In this document: positions 8,849-17,800 of the stretch, piece by piece
Numbering within the stretch: position 1 is the stretch's first letter
Layout: each line of letters starts with the position of its first letter
Assembly: GCA_964539665.1 (NCBI GenBank)
Contig: CAZIKB010000041.1
Span: 1 to 48,798, forward strand
Direction: 5' to 3'
Length of the DNA: 48,798 bases
From: CAZIKB01 sp964539665
GTDB lineage: Bacteria > Zhuqueibacterota > Zhuqueibacteria > Oceanimicrobiales > Oceanimicrobiaceae
Notes under the pieces: model-generated
What the model saw: only the letters and a program-made list of their open reading frames with translations
The model's database searches: none
Told to the model about the DNA's origin: nothing
Program-made: the position numbers and the translations under genes

Positions 8849-10525
8849 ATGATTTGTGAAGCGTGCAAATTTGACAATTCAAAAAATAATATTACTTGTG
8901 AACAGTGTCACAAAAACTTATTTAAAGCCAAATTAAGAATCACAACAGACAGCGGACAAGTCCAACTCCATTATTTATTTCCCCAAAAATATACAATCGG
9001 CCGCAGCCTGGACAATGATATTGTCATTGGCGATACTTCGGTTTCCCGAAACCATTCAGAAATAGAGTTTAAGAAGGATTCCTTCTATATTACTGACAAT
9101 GACAGCAAAAACGGTTCATTACTAAACAATAATCGCTTTAAAAACAACAGGTTATACGATCTTGATTGCATTCAATTAGGTAATGCAGTATTGCATTTTA
9201 TCGAGGATGAAAATAAATTACGTTTGCCCTATAATGAATTAAAAACAGAAGAATGGGTTCAAAAAGAGCTATTTAAATTCGCCCAGGACAAGCAATTTAA
9301 AATCACCACAGATGATGTTCTATTAACTATGATTGATTTAGCCAGTTCTTTAATCCATGCTGATCAAGCCATGATTTTGCAATTCGATCAATCAAATAAA
9401 TTAAGATTTAAGGTTGGTAAAAAACAAAAAGGGCAAAAAATTTTCGAAAACAAACTCTCGGATTTTGACTGGACTCTTATTAATGATGCGATACGTAAAA
9501 AAGATACAAATATTGTATTTAGAGATATCGACCAAAAAGATCAGAAATCAGAGCATTCAATTTGGTATAAAATAGCGATACCATTAATTTCTAAAAATAA
9601 GAACGGCTTCCCGGGAGAGCAATTAGGAATTAATGGAATCCTTGGCGCTATTTACTTTACTCAAGATAAAAAAACTCATTCGATTTCTCACAGAAAACAA
9701 GAAATACTGAGCACCATCGTACAGCAAATAACTTATGCTGTTCAAAATGACATGCTTTATGAGCATGCAATAGACAAGAGAAAAATTGAAGAAGAGCTGG
9801 TGTTAGCAAAAGAAATTCAACAGAGACTCCTTCCTACAACTATTCCAAATTATAATAATTTTGAGATTGCCAGTTTCATTCAACCTTGCGAAACGATCAG
9901 TGGAGACTATTTTGATTTTATACCGATTTCATCAAATACAATGGGAATTGCCATAGGTGATATATGCGGTAAAGGTGTGCCAGCCGCTCTCTTAACTTCG
10001 ACTGTTCAGGCGGCCATTCACAGTCAACTAGAATATACCATTTCACCAAATCAAATTATAGAGAACTTAAACCGACTGCTCATTCGAAACACAGCTGAAT
10101 CGATATTTTTAACGCTCTTCTTCGGAATTATAAATATTGATACATGTGAATTCAAATATATAAATGCCGGACACCCACCTCCTGTTTTGATATCCAAAGA
10201 CCTGGACATAACAGAACTCAGCAGTACCACGCCACCTTTGGGCATTCTGGAAGATAAATTTAATCCAGAACGGACTATTAAATTTATAATTGGTGATATT
10301 TTGATCCTGTATACAGATGGTATAATTGAATGTCAAAATAAAGAAAAGAAAATATACAGTCGCAAGAGATTAATTAAATTAATTACTTCTTCAATTTTTA
10401 ACAATAACCCAAATAATTTTAAACCAGAATATCTTGTTAAGAGTATAACAAATGACATGACCAAGTTCATCGACGGCTCAAAACAGAAAGATGATTTAAC
10501 CTTATTGTCGATTAAAAGGTATTAA
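8849..10525 (+). CDS. FHA-GAF-PP2C (SpoIIE/RsbU-type) serine phosphatase with N-terminal zinc ribbon
   Basis: This 558-residue cytoplasmic protein has four parts. A Cys4 ribbon (C3-x2-C6, C17-x2-C20) is followed by an FHA domain (about 45-118) with the phosphothreonine-binding residues G51-R52, S66-R67-N68-H69 and the SKNGS turn. A GAF-like sensor occupies about 145-300. A PP2C-type phosphatase domain (about 325-556) has metal ligands visible in SGDYFDF, GDICGKGVPAA, LYTDGIIE and KDDLTLLSI, preceded by the LAKEIQQRLLP linker helix typical of RsbU-like enzymes. The ATG lies 3 nt after the kinase stop. The FHA could dock onto phosphothreonines made by that kinase while the phosphatase removes phosphates from it or from an anti-sigma-antagonist-like target; this pairing is inferred from adjacency. 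Confidence 0.9.
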   Translation: MICEACKFDNSKNNITCEQCHKNLFKAKLRITTDSGQVQLHYLFPQKYTIGRSLDNDIVIGDTSVSRNHSEIEFKKDSFYITDNDSKNGSLLNNNRFKNNRLYDLDCIQLGNAVLHFIEDENKLRLPYNELKTEEWVQKELFKFAQDKQFKITTDDVLLTMIDLASSLIHADQAMILQFDQSNKLRFKVGKKQKGQKIFENKLSDFDWTLINDAIRKKDTNIVFRDIDQKDQKSEHSIWYKIAIPLISKNKNGFPGEQLGINGILGAIYFTQDKKTHSISHRKQEILSTIVQQITYAVQNDMLYEHAIDKRKIEEELVLAKEIQQRLLPTTIPNYNNFEIASFIQPCETISGDYFDFIPISSNTMGIAIGDICGKGVPAALLTSTVQAAIHSQLEYTISPNQIIENLNRLLIRNTAESIFLTLFFGIINIDTCEFKYINAGHPPPVLISKDLDITELSSTTPPLGILEDKFNPERTIKFIIGDILILYTDGIIECQNKEKKIYSRKRLIKLITSSIFNNNPNNFKPEYLVKSITNDMTKFIDGSKQKDDLTLLSIKRY

Positions 10526-10551
10526 TTTTTACATACCAACAGAGAAAAGAA

Positions 10552-12597
10552 GTGAACAGAATTTTTACGTGCTTTTTATTCTTGCTATTTTTAGTTTGTA
10601 TTTCAAATCTTTTGGCACAAAAAAAACCTCAAACCAGAAATAAATACTGGGTGTTCTTTACAGACAAAGACCTCAACAGTTTATCCAAAACCACGCAAAT
10701 GCTGAATTTAACTAAATCTAGAATTTCTCCAAAAGCATTAAAAAGACGTGCAAAAGTTAGATCTGCTAACAATTTAATCGATAAACACGATTTCCTGGTA
10801 AGTAAAAATTATTTAAACAAATTAGAATCCATGGGTCACAAACCAGTTGTCGTTTCCAATTGGTTGAACAGCGCCAGTTTTTGGTTAAACGCTTCTGAAA
10901 TAATTGAAATAGCAAAATTAGCTTTTGTGAAAAATATCAGACGGGTCGGAAGGGCTAATCGTAAACCACCTCCCGAAGATATTGAACCTGCAATGCCTAT
11001 CAAGTTGCAAAAAGCAGACACTGATAGTTTAGACTATGGAAATTCTACGATTCAGAATGCATTAATTAATGTACCTGTTGTTCATGATTTAGGAATTACT
11101 GGTAAAGGTATTTGGATTGGCATGCTGAACACGGGATTTAAGTATCGTGATCACGAGGCATTCGAAAATCTCACCATTATTGCTGAATACGATTTCATTC
11201 ACAATGATGGCACCACTGAAAACGAAGCGGAACAGGATTCGTCCGGTCAGCATTACCATGGCACGCAAACCCTTAGCACGATTGGCGGATTCAAGGAAGG
11301 GCAACTAATTGGTACTGCATTCGACGCCAATTTTCTACTGGCTAAAACTGAAGATATTACCCGGGAAATCCCCGCAGAAGAAGACAACTGGGTTGCCGGC
11401 ATGGAATGGCTTGAAAGCCTTGGTGCAGATGTTGTATCCAGTTCACTGGGTTATCTCGATTTTTACACACAAGCTGACATGGATGGAAATACTGCCGTAA
11501 CTACCATTGCTGCCGATTTTGCGGTAAGTCGTGGAGTCGTGGTTCTGAATAGCGCGGGAAATGAAGGAAACGATCCCTGGCGCATTATGATTGCGCCGGC
11601 TGACGGCGATAATGTGATCGCGGTTGGCGCGGTAGATTCCCAAGCTGATTCACTTTACTTTAGCTCTGTTGGGCCTACCGCTGATGGTCGGACTAAACCA
11701 GATGTGGTTGCCTTAGGATCGCGCGTTTACACAGCTCTGCCATCATCAAACTCCAAAGCAGCTTCACCCTACGGATTTTCCAGTGGCACCTCTTTTTCCT
11801 GTCCGGCGGTTGCAGGTGTAGCCGCACTCGTGCTATCCGCCCATCCAAACTTAACGCCTTTAGAGGTTCGGGCGGCTCTGAGGTTAACCGCGGATCGCGC
11901 AGTTAATCCTGATAATAAATATGGTTGGGGCTTAGTAAACGCGTATGACGCGGTTTTATTTCATGGTACAGCTTTCAGCAATTCACCTGTAATGTCTGTA
12001 GATTTTAATAAAAATCTGGGGGTGAGTATTAAGATTGTTTCTAAAGTTGGGATTGATCCCGACAATGTTTTTTTGATATATTCGAAATCGGACGGTGATT
12101 TTAATAATACAATCGCAATGCCACGGGGGCCGGAACAAAACCAATACAGCGCCACCATACCAGAGACTCACCAAAGTGATGAATCAATAAATTTTTATTT
12201 CAGCAGTAAAGATTCCAGCGGTGTGATTGCGTTACATCCATTTAATGCCCCGGATTCTTCATTCTCTTCGACTGATTTTCTGCTGTCGGTAAATCCTGGG
12301 GTGTCCAATCTTCCTTCAACTTTCAAACTGGCTCAAAATTATCCGAATCCGTTTAATCCAATCACCAGAATTGATTATGACTTACCGGTCAAAAGTGAAG
12401 TCACACTAACAATATTTAACATTCTCGGTCAAAAGGTAAGAATGTTATTGAAACAGATTTCAAAATCCGCAGGTAGACATCACATTGCCTGGGATAGCAG
12501 AGACGAGTCAGACAGGCTTGTCTCCACAGGTGTATATTTTTATGCGTTTAAAGCCAATCAATTCATAAAAGTAAAAAAAATGCTGCTTGTTCGTTAA
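10552..12597 (+). CDS. Subtilisin-like (S8) serine protease with type IX-like C-terminal sorting domain
   Basis: This 681-residue secreted protein has a signal peptide (about 1-23, ending LLAQK), a prodomain containing KYWVFFTDK, an S8 peptidase domain (about 175-470) and a C-terminal sorting domain starting at LAQNYPNPFNP (about 595-605) and ending in the KVKKMLLVR strand. Catalytic His is present in HYHGT (H236) and Ser in SGTSFSCPAVAG (S414), with the oxyanion Asn in NSAGNEG. The usual catalytic Asp motif D-[ST]-G reads GMLNTGF, so residue 193 is Asn (codon AAC at 11128-11130). The enzyme may be weak, inactive or binding-only. The start is GTG at 10552 after an AGAGAAAAG leader. It is the third gene of the kinase operon, 26 nt after the phosphatase. 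Confidence 0.9.
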   Translation: MNRIFTCFLFLLFLVCISNLLAQKKPQTRNKYWVFFTDKDLNSLSKTTQMLNLTKSRISPKALKRRAKVRSANNLIDKHDFLVSKNYLNKLESMGHKPVVVSNWLNSASFWLNASEIIEIAKLAFVKNIRRVGRANRKPPPEDIEPAMPIKLQKADTDSLDYGNSTIQNALINVPVVHDLGITGKGIWIGMLNTGFKYRDHEAFENLTIIAEYDFIHNDGTTENEAEQDSSGQHYHGTQTLSTIGGFKEGQLIGTAFDANFLLAKTEDITREIPAEEDNWVAGMEWLESLGADVVSSSLGYLDFYTQADMDGNTAVTTIAADFAVSRGVVVLNSAGNEGNDPWRIMIAPADGDNVIAVGAVDSQADSLYFSSVGPTADGRTKPDVVALGSRVYTALPSSNSKAASPYGFSSGTSFSCPAVAGVAALVLSAHPNLTPLEVRAALRLTADRAVNPDNKYGWGLVNAYDAVLFHGTAFSNSPVMSVDFNKNLGVSIKIVSKVGIDPDNVFLIYSKSDGDFNNTIAMPRGPEQNQYSATIPETHQSDESINFYFSSKDSSGVIALHPFNAPDSSFSSTDFLLSVNPGVSNLPSTFKLAQNYPNPFNPITRIDYDLPVKSEVTLTIFNILGQKVRMLLKQISKSAGRHHIAWDSRDESDRLVSTGVYFYAFKANQFIKVKKMLLVR

Positions 12598-12622
12598 TAA
12601 AACATGGAGGTTATATTTAACA

Positions 12623-13543
12623 GTGTTTAAAAGACCCAAAATTGCACTTGCGTTAGGAGGCGGTGGTGCAAGAGGTTGTGCCCATATCGGCGTTATTAAA
12701 GTTTTGGCAGAAGCAAAAATTCCTATAGATATGATCACAGGGACCAGTATCGGAGCAGTAATTGGTTCTATTTATGCCAAGACACAAGATGCAATAAAAG
12801 TAGAGGAACGGTTTCAGCAATTTCTGAAAAGTGAAGCATATCACAAAAGCGGCCTGGATCTTTTTAAGCGTAAAGAACCCGTTGAAAATTTTTTTGGTCA
12901 GGTGGCAAAATCTGTAAAAGAACGCGTGGTAATAAATATAGCACAAAGCAAGCCTTCAATGGTTAGTAGTAAAAGATTACAAATAGCCATGGATTTTTTA
13001 ATTCCGGAAGGACGCATTGAAAAAACCAGGATACCTTTCTATCCAGTGGCTTCGAACCTTGAAACCGGCGAACGAGTTGTTTTTAAAGATGGAGACCTGC
13101 GTACAATTGTTGGCGCAAGCGCATGCATTCCAGGATTTGTACCTCCCTCTGAAGTTAATGGGGCCCTGCTTGTTGATGGCTCAGTTGTTTGCCCTATCCC
13201 TGTTGGGCCCGCCAGAGAATTGGGCGCTGAAATTGTAATTGCAGTAGACGTTGGACAAGATTTAAACACGCATCCGGACCTGGATAATGTTATCAATATA
13301 ATTTTTCAAACCAACCACATGACCGCCCGCCATTATAACCTGCAGTTATTAAAAATGGCAGATGTGGTTATTCGGCCAAACGTGGGCCTGGTTCACTGGT
13401 CGGAATTTAAACTTCTTGATTATATGATAGAAGAAGGAGAAAAAGTCGCAGCCACGGCGTTGACGCAAATTCGTAAGGTTATTAATAAGAAAAGCCGATT
13501 TTGGAGAAGATTTGTGAAGGGTGATTCTGGAAAGTTATCGTAA
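12623..13543 (+). CDS. Patatin-like phospholipase (RssA-type)
   Basis: This is a 306-residue acyl hydrolase of the patatin family with the complete Ser-Asp dyad. The oxyanion loop ALGGGGARGCAHIG is near the N-terminus, the nucleophile elbow is GTSIGA, and the catalytic Asp is in LLVDGSVVCPIP. Length and motif spacing match cytoplasmic RssA/YchK-type proteins, and no barrel or signal peptide is present. The GTG at 12623 is chosen because GGAGG sits at 12606-12610; an in-frame ATG at 12587 would overlap the protease gene by 11 nt and add residues that do not fit the family. It is the last gene of the kinase operon. The stop codon (13541-13543) is part of a 13-bp direct repeat flanking a small mobile element. 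Confidence 0.9.
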   Translation: MFKRPKIALALGGGGARGCAHIGVIKVLAEAKIPIDMITGTSIGAVIGSIYAKTQDAIKVEERFQQFLKSEAYHKSGLDLFKRKEPVENFFGQVAKSVKERVVINIAQSKPSMVSSKRLQIAMDFLIPEGRIEKTRIPFYPVASNLETGERVVFKDGDLRTIVGASACIPGFVPPSEVNGALLVDGSVVCPIPVGPARELGAEIVIAVDVGQDLNTHPDLDNVINIIFQTNHMTARHYNLQLLKMADVVIRPNVGLVHWSEFKLLDYMIEEGEKVAATALTQIRKVINKKSRFWRRFVKGDSGKLS

Positions 13544-13553
13544 TTACTTTCCA

Positions 13554-13713
13554 TATACTTCTGTAAAACGCTCTTTTTTGTCATTCTGAGGAACGAAGTG
13601 ACGAAGAATCTGTAACCACAAAACTACCGATTTTACAGTATGTTAGTGGTCTCAGATTCTTCGCTTCCAAAGGTCGCTCAGAATGACATTTATGTATATT
13701 TTGCAGAAGTCTA
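13554..13713. mobile_element. MITE-like element, copy 1, with TTCTGCAAAA-type terminal inverted repeats and flanking direct repeat
   Basis: The left end TATACTTCTGTAAAA (13554-13568) and right end TTTTGCAGAAGTCTA (13699-13713) are inverted repeats matching at 13 of 15 positions. The element is bracketed by an exact 13-bp direct repeat TAATTACTTTCCA (13541-13553 and 13714-13726), as expected of a target-site duplication. The left copy contains the stop codon of the patatin gene. The interior (13579-13688) is a complete copy of the other repeat family (TGTCATTCTGAG ... CTCAGAATGACA). No transposase frame is present, so it would be non-autonomous. Confidence 0.7.
13579..13688. repeat. TGTCATT...AATGACA palindromic repeat, nested copy
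   Basis: The ends TGTCATTCTGAG and CTCAGAATGACA are perfect inverted complements. Further in, AGAATCTG and CAGATTCT also pair, so the unit can fold into a long stem. The segment AATCTGTAACCACA recurs, with small changes, in the copies at 32317 and 48072. It sits inside the MITE-like element at 13554-13713. Confidence 0.75.
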
Positions 13714-13800
13714 TAATTACTTTCCAGAATAAGGAGTCCTCTTGATGACAATTTCAACTTAAATTATGTGAATAGAATTTTAATCTCTTCGTGTATAATT

Positions 13801-13820
13801 CCCCGAAGCTTGCTCCGAGG
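13801..13820. repeat. GC-rich imperfect hairpin downstream of the PorV-like gene
   Basis: CCCCGAAGCTTGCTCCGAGG folds as a 9-bp stem with two mismatches around a TT loop. It lies about 55 nt past the 3' end of the minus-strand PorV-like gene, without a T-run on that side, so it may be a decayed repeat unit or a weak terminator. Confidence 0.4.
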
Positions 13821-13873
13821 TAGGTCATTCGGAATATATTGCACCCAGAGATATCAGCCAACAGGTCTAAAAT

Positions 13874-14869
13874 TTAGTAAACCCGCCCTTTTGTGCGACG
13901 TTTGGGCGTCCCCCAGGAAACATCCATACCAAATCGCAGTAAATTTTCAATATTGCCCACTCTATAAGCGGCATTAATGCCAATTGTATAATTTTCAAAT
14001 ACACCGCGAAGAATACTCATGCCAAAGCTCCATCGGCGATTCAGATTTGCAGTACCCAGGTTATTTGAAAATCCCGCTCTCAAAAACACGGTTTCAAACA
14101 GAGATTTTTCAACTCCAATGTAAGCCCGATTTGCCGTATCATCATGTATGGCTTTCCGTAGATCAAAAGCAACCACGAGGCCATTTAATTGGTATGCGCC
14201 ACCAAAACGCAAAGTTGCTGGCACACCTTCTGAGTATTCGCCTTTCACCGATGAATTCCACTGAAATTTATTAACGATATCCCGAAGTATCACGCCTAAA
14301 CTTAAATGTTGATTAATAAATAGTACATACCCTAAATCAACTGCAAAACCCTTTCCCGAGCCCGTCACTCTACTTTGACCGCCGTCTGAATTGTTGCCAA
14401 ATGAAGCCCATCGGCCCTTCACGGTTATGCCAAATGACATCTGATCAAAATAAATCTCATTACCTCCAATTGGCATATTTGGAAAAGTAGTTGCAAACGA
14501 AACACCGAAAGTATATTCGCTCAAAACCTCGTCACCCAAATATAAAAATCCAGCGCCAACAGCGTAAGTTTTCCCTAATGGGTAAAGTAGACCCAGGTAG
14601 CTGGAGGGAATTAAACCAAACAGTTTTGAATAATTAGCGGTAAAGTTTGGCCGGCTTCCGAGCAGAAGCCCGGCAGGATTGGTAAGAAACGCGTTTGCGT
14701 CATTTGAAATAGCGGTATAGGCTTGGCCCATTCCCGCAGGACGAACACCAATCCCTGCTTCGGAAAAGGCTCCTGGAATATTGGAAATTCCCTGGCTCAT
14801 TCCTTCATCAACAATGGATGAAAAACAATTCGTTAGCCAAACGAATAATACAAATTTAGCTAATTTCAA
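13874..14869 (-). CDS. PorV/PorQ family outer-membrane protein
   Basis: This 331-residue protein has a signal peptide and the N-terminal signature of PorV/PorQ (UPF0164-like) barrels: GIGVRPAGMGQAYTAISNDA followed by NPAGL, then repeated amphipathic strands to the C-terminus. In Bacteroidota, PorV is the shuttle that carries type IX cargo from the translocon to the attachment complex. The start is TTG at 14869, with AGGTCAGGA just upstream and a stop codon shortly before in frame. The gene begins 13 nt after the stop of the 1661-residue protein, so it is probably the third gene of a three-gene operon. The context suggests it handles or anchors that protein; this is inference. It could also be an unrelated FadL-like barrel. 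Confidence 0.8.
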   Translation of the reverse strand: MKLAKFVLFVWLTNCFSSIVDEGMSQGISNIPGAFSEAGIGVRPAGMGQAYTAISNDANAFLTNPAGLLLGSRPNFTANYSKLFGLIPSSYLGLLYPLGKTYAVGAGFLYLGDEVLSEYTFGVSFATTFPNMPIGGNEIYFDQMSFGITVKGRWASFGNNSDGGQSRVTGSGKGFAVDLGYVLFINQHLSLGVILRDIVNKFQWNSSVKGEYSEGVPATLRFGGAYQLNGLVVAFDLRKAIHDDTANRAYIGVEKSLFETVFLRAGFSNNLGTANLNRRWSFGMSILRGVFENYTIGINAAYRVGNIENLLRFGMDVSWGTPKRRTKGRVY

Positions 14870-14882
14870 TTCCTGACCTCAT

Positions 14883-17800
14883 CTATTTTATGAGTACTAC
14901 CGATTTCAACTCGGCCTCTCTTTGCGTCGGATCTTCCAGAATCAATCTTACCAGATACCTGCCGTTTCTGGCCCATACGCCATTGTCGGTTTTTCCATCC
15001 CAGTAAACAATTGCGTGACCTCTTGGAAATGGCGTCTGATCGTGCAGGTTTCTGACTAAATTACCCTCTAAATTATATATTTTTAGCGATAGTAAAGGAT
15101 TAGGCGCCGCACGTGACGAAACATCAAATTCTATTTTTAAACCCTGTCGCCCATCTATTTCCTGATAAGGAGAAAATGGATTTGGCAGTAATTTAAGATT
15201 ATCAATTGCTAAAGGTTTTGATATCGACAAAGCAATGTACTCACCAGTCTCCAGGATATTGGCTTCGAGCATGTTATCATCCTTCAGAGCGGTGGCCAAA
15301 AGAAACCATTCACTGTCATCCTCATCCCATCTTGCGATAAACCTCCTTTGCCCTTCTGTATTTGGAGGGGGCGGCAGCCTGAGTTTTATGGGTGAATTCA
15401 CCACCAACGTTCTCGAACCATCTTCAAAAACCACGTCAGATTCACCATTAAATAACACCCCGACTGGTTTAATCACATAAGAAGAATCGGTAGTGAAGAA
15501 CAATGCACGACCTTTCTTTGCCGGCGCCACCGGCTTTTTGGAAACAAGCAAATTTACCCCGGTGGGTATAGAGCGCTTATTAATAACCATTTGCAGTCCG
15601 CGATCATCAAAAAGAATCGTGTCCGTCGTAGAGTCAATGGGTGCAAAGACTTCGACTTCCAGATTGCCGCTTATACCGCTGGCAGGATCGGTTGCCGTAA
15701 TAGTTAGCTCCCCAAAATAATTCGGATTAATCTCCAGGCAACCCGCATTATTAACACTAACCGCATTTGCAGTAACATTTACAGTCCATGTTAACTCACT
15801 GAAATTTACAATATCAATACCATCCAGATCTTTCGGAATGGCCTCAAAGCAAGCTGCATTTGTTAAATTAGAAATCTCGGATTCACCCGAAACATTGATA
15901 AATTGCAAAGTCTGCGGAGTCAGGATAAAATCAACTCCCGTTTTTGTAGAATCCTCTGTAAGTTGTAAATGTACTGAAATTGGTGTACTGCGATAACTAC
16001 TTTTTTCAGGACGAATATCATAAGTGTCGGCAATAAGATTCAGGCGATACTCTCCGGATTCGTCAGTCGTGGTAATACTTTTTTCCCCTTCCTGTTCGGG
16101 AGTGGCATGAATTTCAACGTCTGCCAAAATCAGGCCATCAGTGTCTGTTACCCGGCCAGTCACAAACGCATATTTTCTTAACATTTTGATCACTACATTT
16201 GTATCCCCTGCGGCCACATTCTGAAGAGTCTTCGGGAAAAAGCCGCTCCTTGATACCATTATATCATAAGCAACACCCGATCTAAGTGAGGTTAAGATAA
16301 ATCTGCCGGCCTTATCCGTGTAAATTTCATTAGTACTACCACTCCGTACAACTTTTACACTGTCAAGGGGTTCGCCGGTATCAATATCCTCAACAATCCC
16401 GGCAATTATCGCATTCGGTTGAAATAAATAGAAATCAAGGTTGTCTTTGTTAACAGAAACACCGCTAACAGTTTCCTGTTCCGAGACATATCCATTTTTG
16501 AAAGCGCCAACAGTGAAGGTTGCATTTGGGACTACGGGTAAATTAGAAAGGGAATATTTACCAGATATATCTGTTGAATCAACGTAATAGATTTCGGAAT
16601 TTTCTGAAAATGTTGCTGTAATCGTCACGCCGGCAAGTCCGTTATTATCGCTGGCGTTCCTGACTGTTCCGCTTATAAATCCATCTTCCGGGAACAAGGT
16701 CAGGTCTAAGTTAATTACCTCCTGACCACTCAGGTTCAATGTTATTGTCTTGCCAAAAAAACCGTCCATGTCGGCTTTTATTTTCGAAATCCCTGGATAC
16801 ACTCTGTCAATAATGTAATAACCGTTCGATTCAGAAATGTCCCTGAGTACCTGATTGCTATTTGTCAAGATTACTTCAGCCTGTGAAATTGGACTATCTG
16901 ATGTGTTTTTTATCAGGCCCATTATTGTAGCAAAGTTGTCCTCCAGCGTAAAATCGACACCTTCTTTCCGCTCACCATCGTTAATCGATAGCAATATTTC
17001 TTTACTCAGGAAACCAGGATGGCTGACTTCAATCTTAAATTGTCCTCCTTTCAGGCAGAGTTCGTAGCTGCCGTTGGAATCCGTGAATTCAATAAACCTG
17101 TCCAAAGCAAGCGGAAGATCTACAGCTTCAACTTTCGCGTTCTCGATCCGAGCTCCATGAATGTCCCGAACGCCACCCGCGATAACACTTTTGAGTTCCT
17201 CTAAAATAATATTTATTTTTGGCATGTCACCAGCGGTTAAAACTATCGTTATAGTTTTATCAATGTGACACTCCCTGCTCACTATTAAAGTATAAACTCC
17301 AGGCTGTAAATCCGTAATCTCGAAATTTCCATTAGCATCCGTAGTGACTTTAATTCTTACCTCTTCGATTTCTACATTAGCGCCAGCAATTGGTACGGAA
17401 TTTTCATTTATTACCTTGCCTATAATACTTGCAGAAGAAAGGGGTTTTAGTAGAATCGGCAAATTAGTCGTTTCTCCAGCCGAAGAAGTTACCGGAAAAG
17501 GTCCCGGCTTTTCAAATCCGGGAAAGGCTGCGTTTATATTATAAAGTTGATCAGGCGGGAAACTCAGCATGTATGCGCCGTAGGTATTGGTAGTAGTACG
17601 ATTATTTGTTGAATCTTCTACAACAAAAACTTCAACGTTTTCAAGAGGTTCAAATGTGTTTGCATGTTTTACCGTACCTGCTGCAAATCCAGCTTTCAAC
17701 AAATTAAACTCTTTGCGGATTGTTTGTCCCTGAATTATTGTCACATCGGCTCGCTGTCCCAAATAGTTTTCATGAGTAACTACAAGCTCATAATTTCCAG

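Larger units (their letters stand above)
13544..13873. other. Convergent intergenic region filled by repeat elements
   Basis: These 330 nt between two converging genes hold a MITE-like element (13554-13713), its right-hand direct repeat (13714-13726) and a GC-rich imperfect hairpin at 13801-13820. The ATG at 13744, preceded by AAGGAG, opens only a 5-codon frame (MTIST). No gene was seen. Confidence 0.7.
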
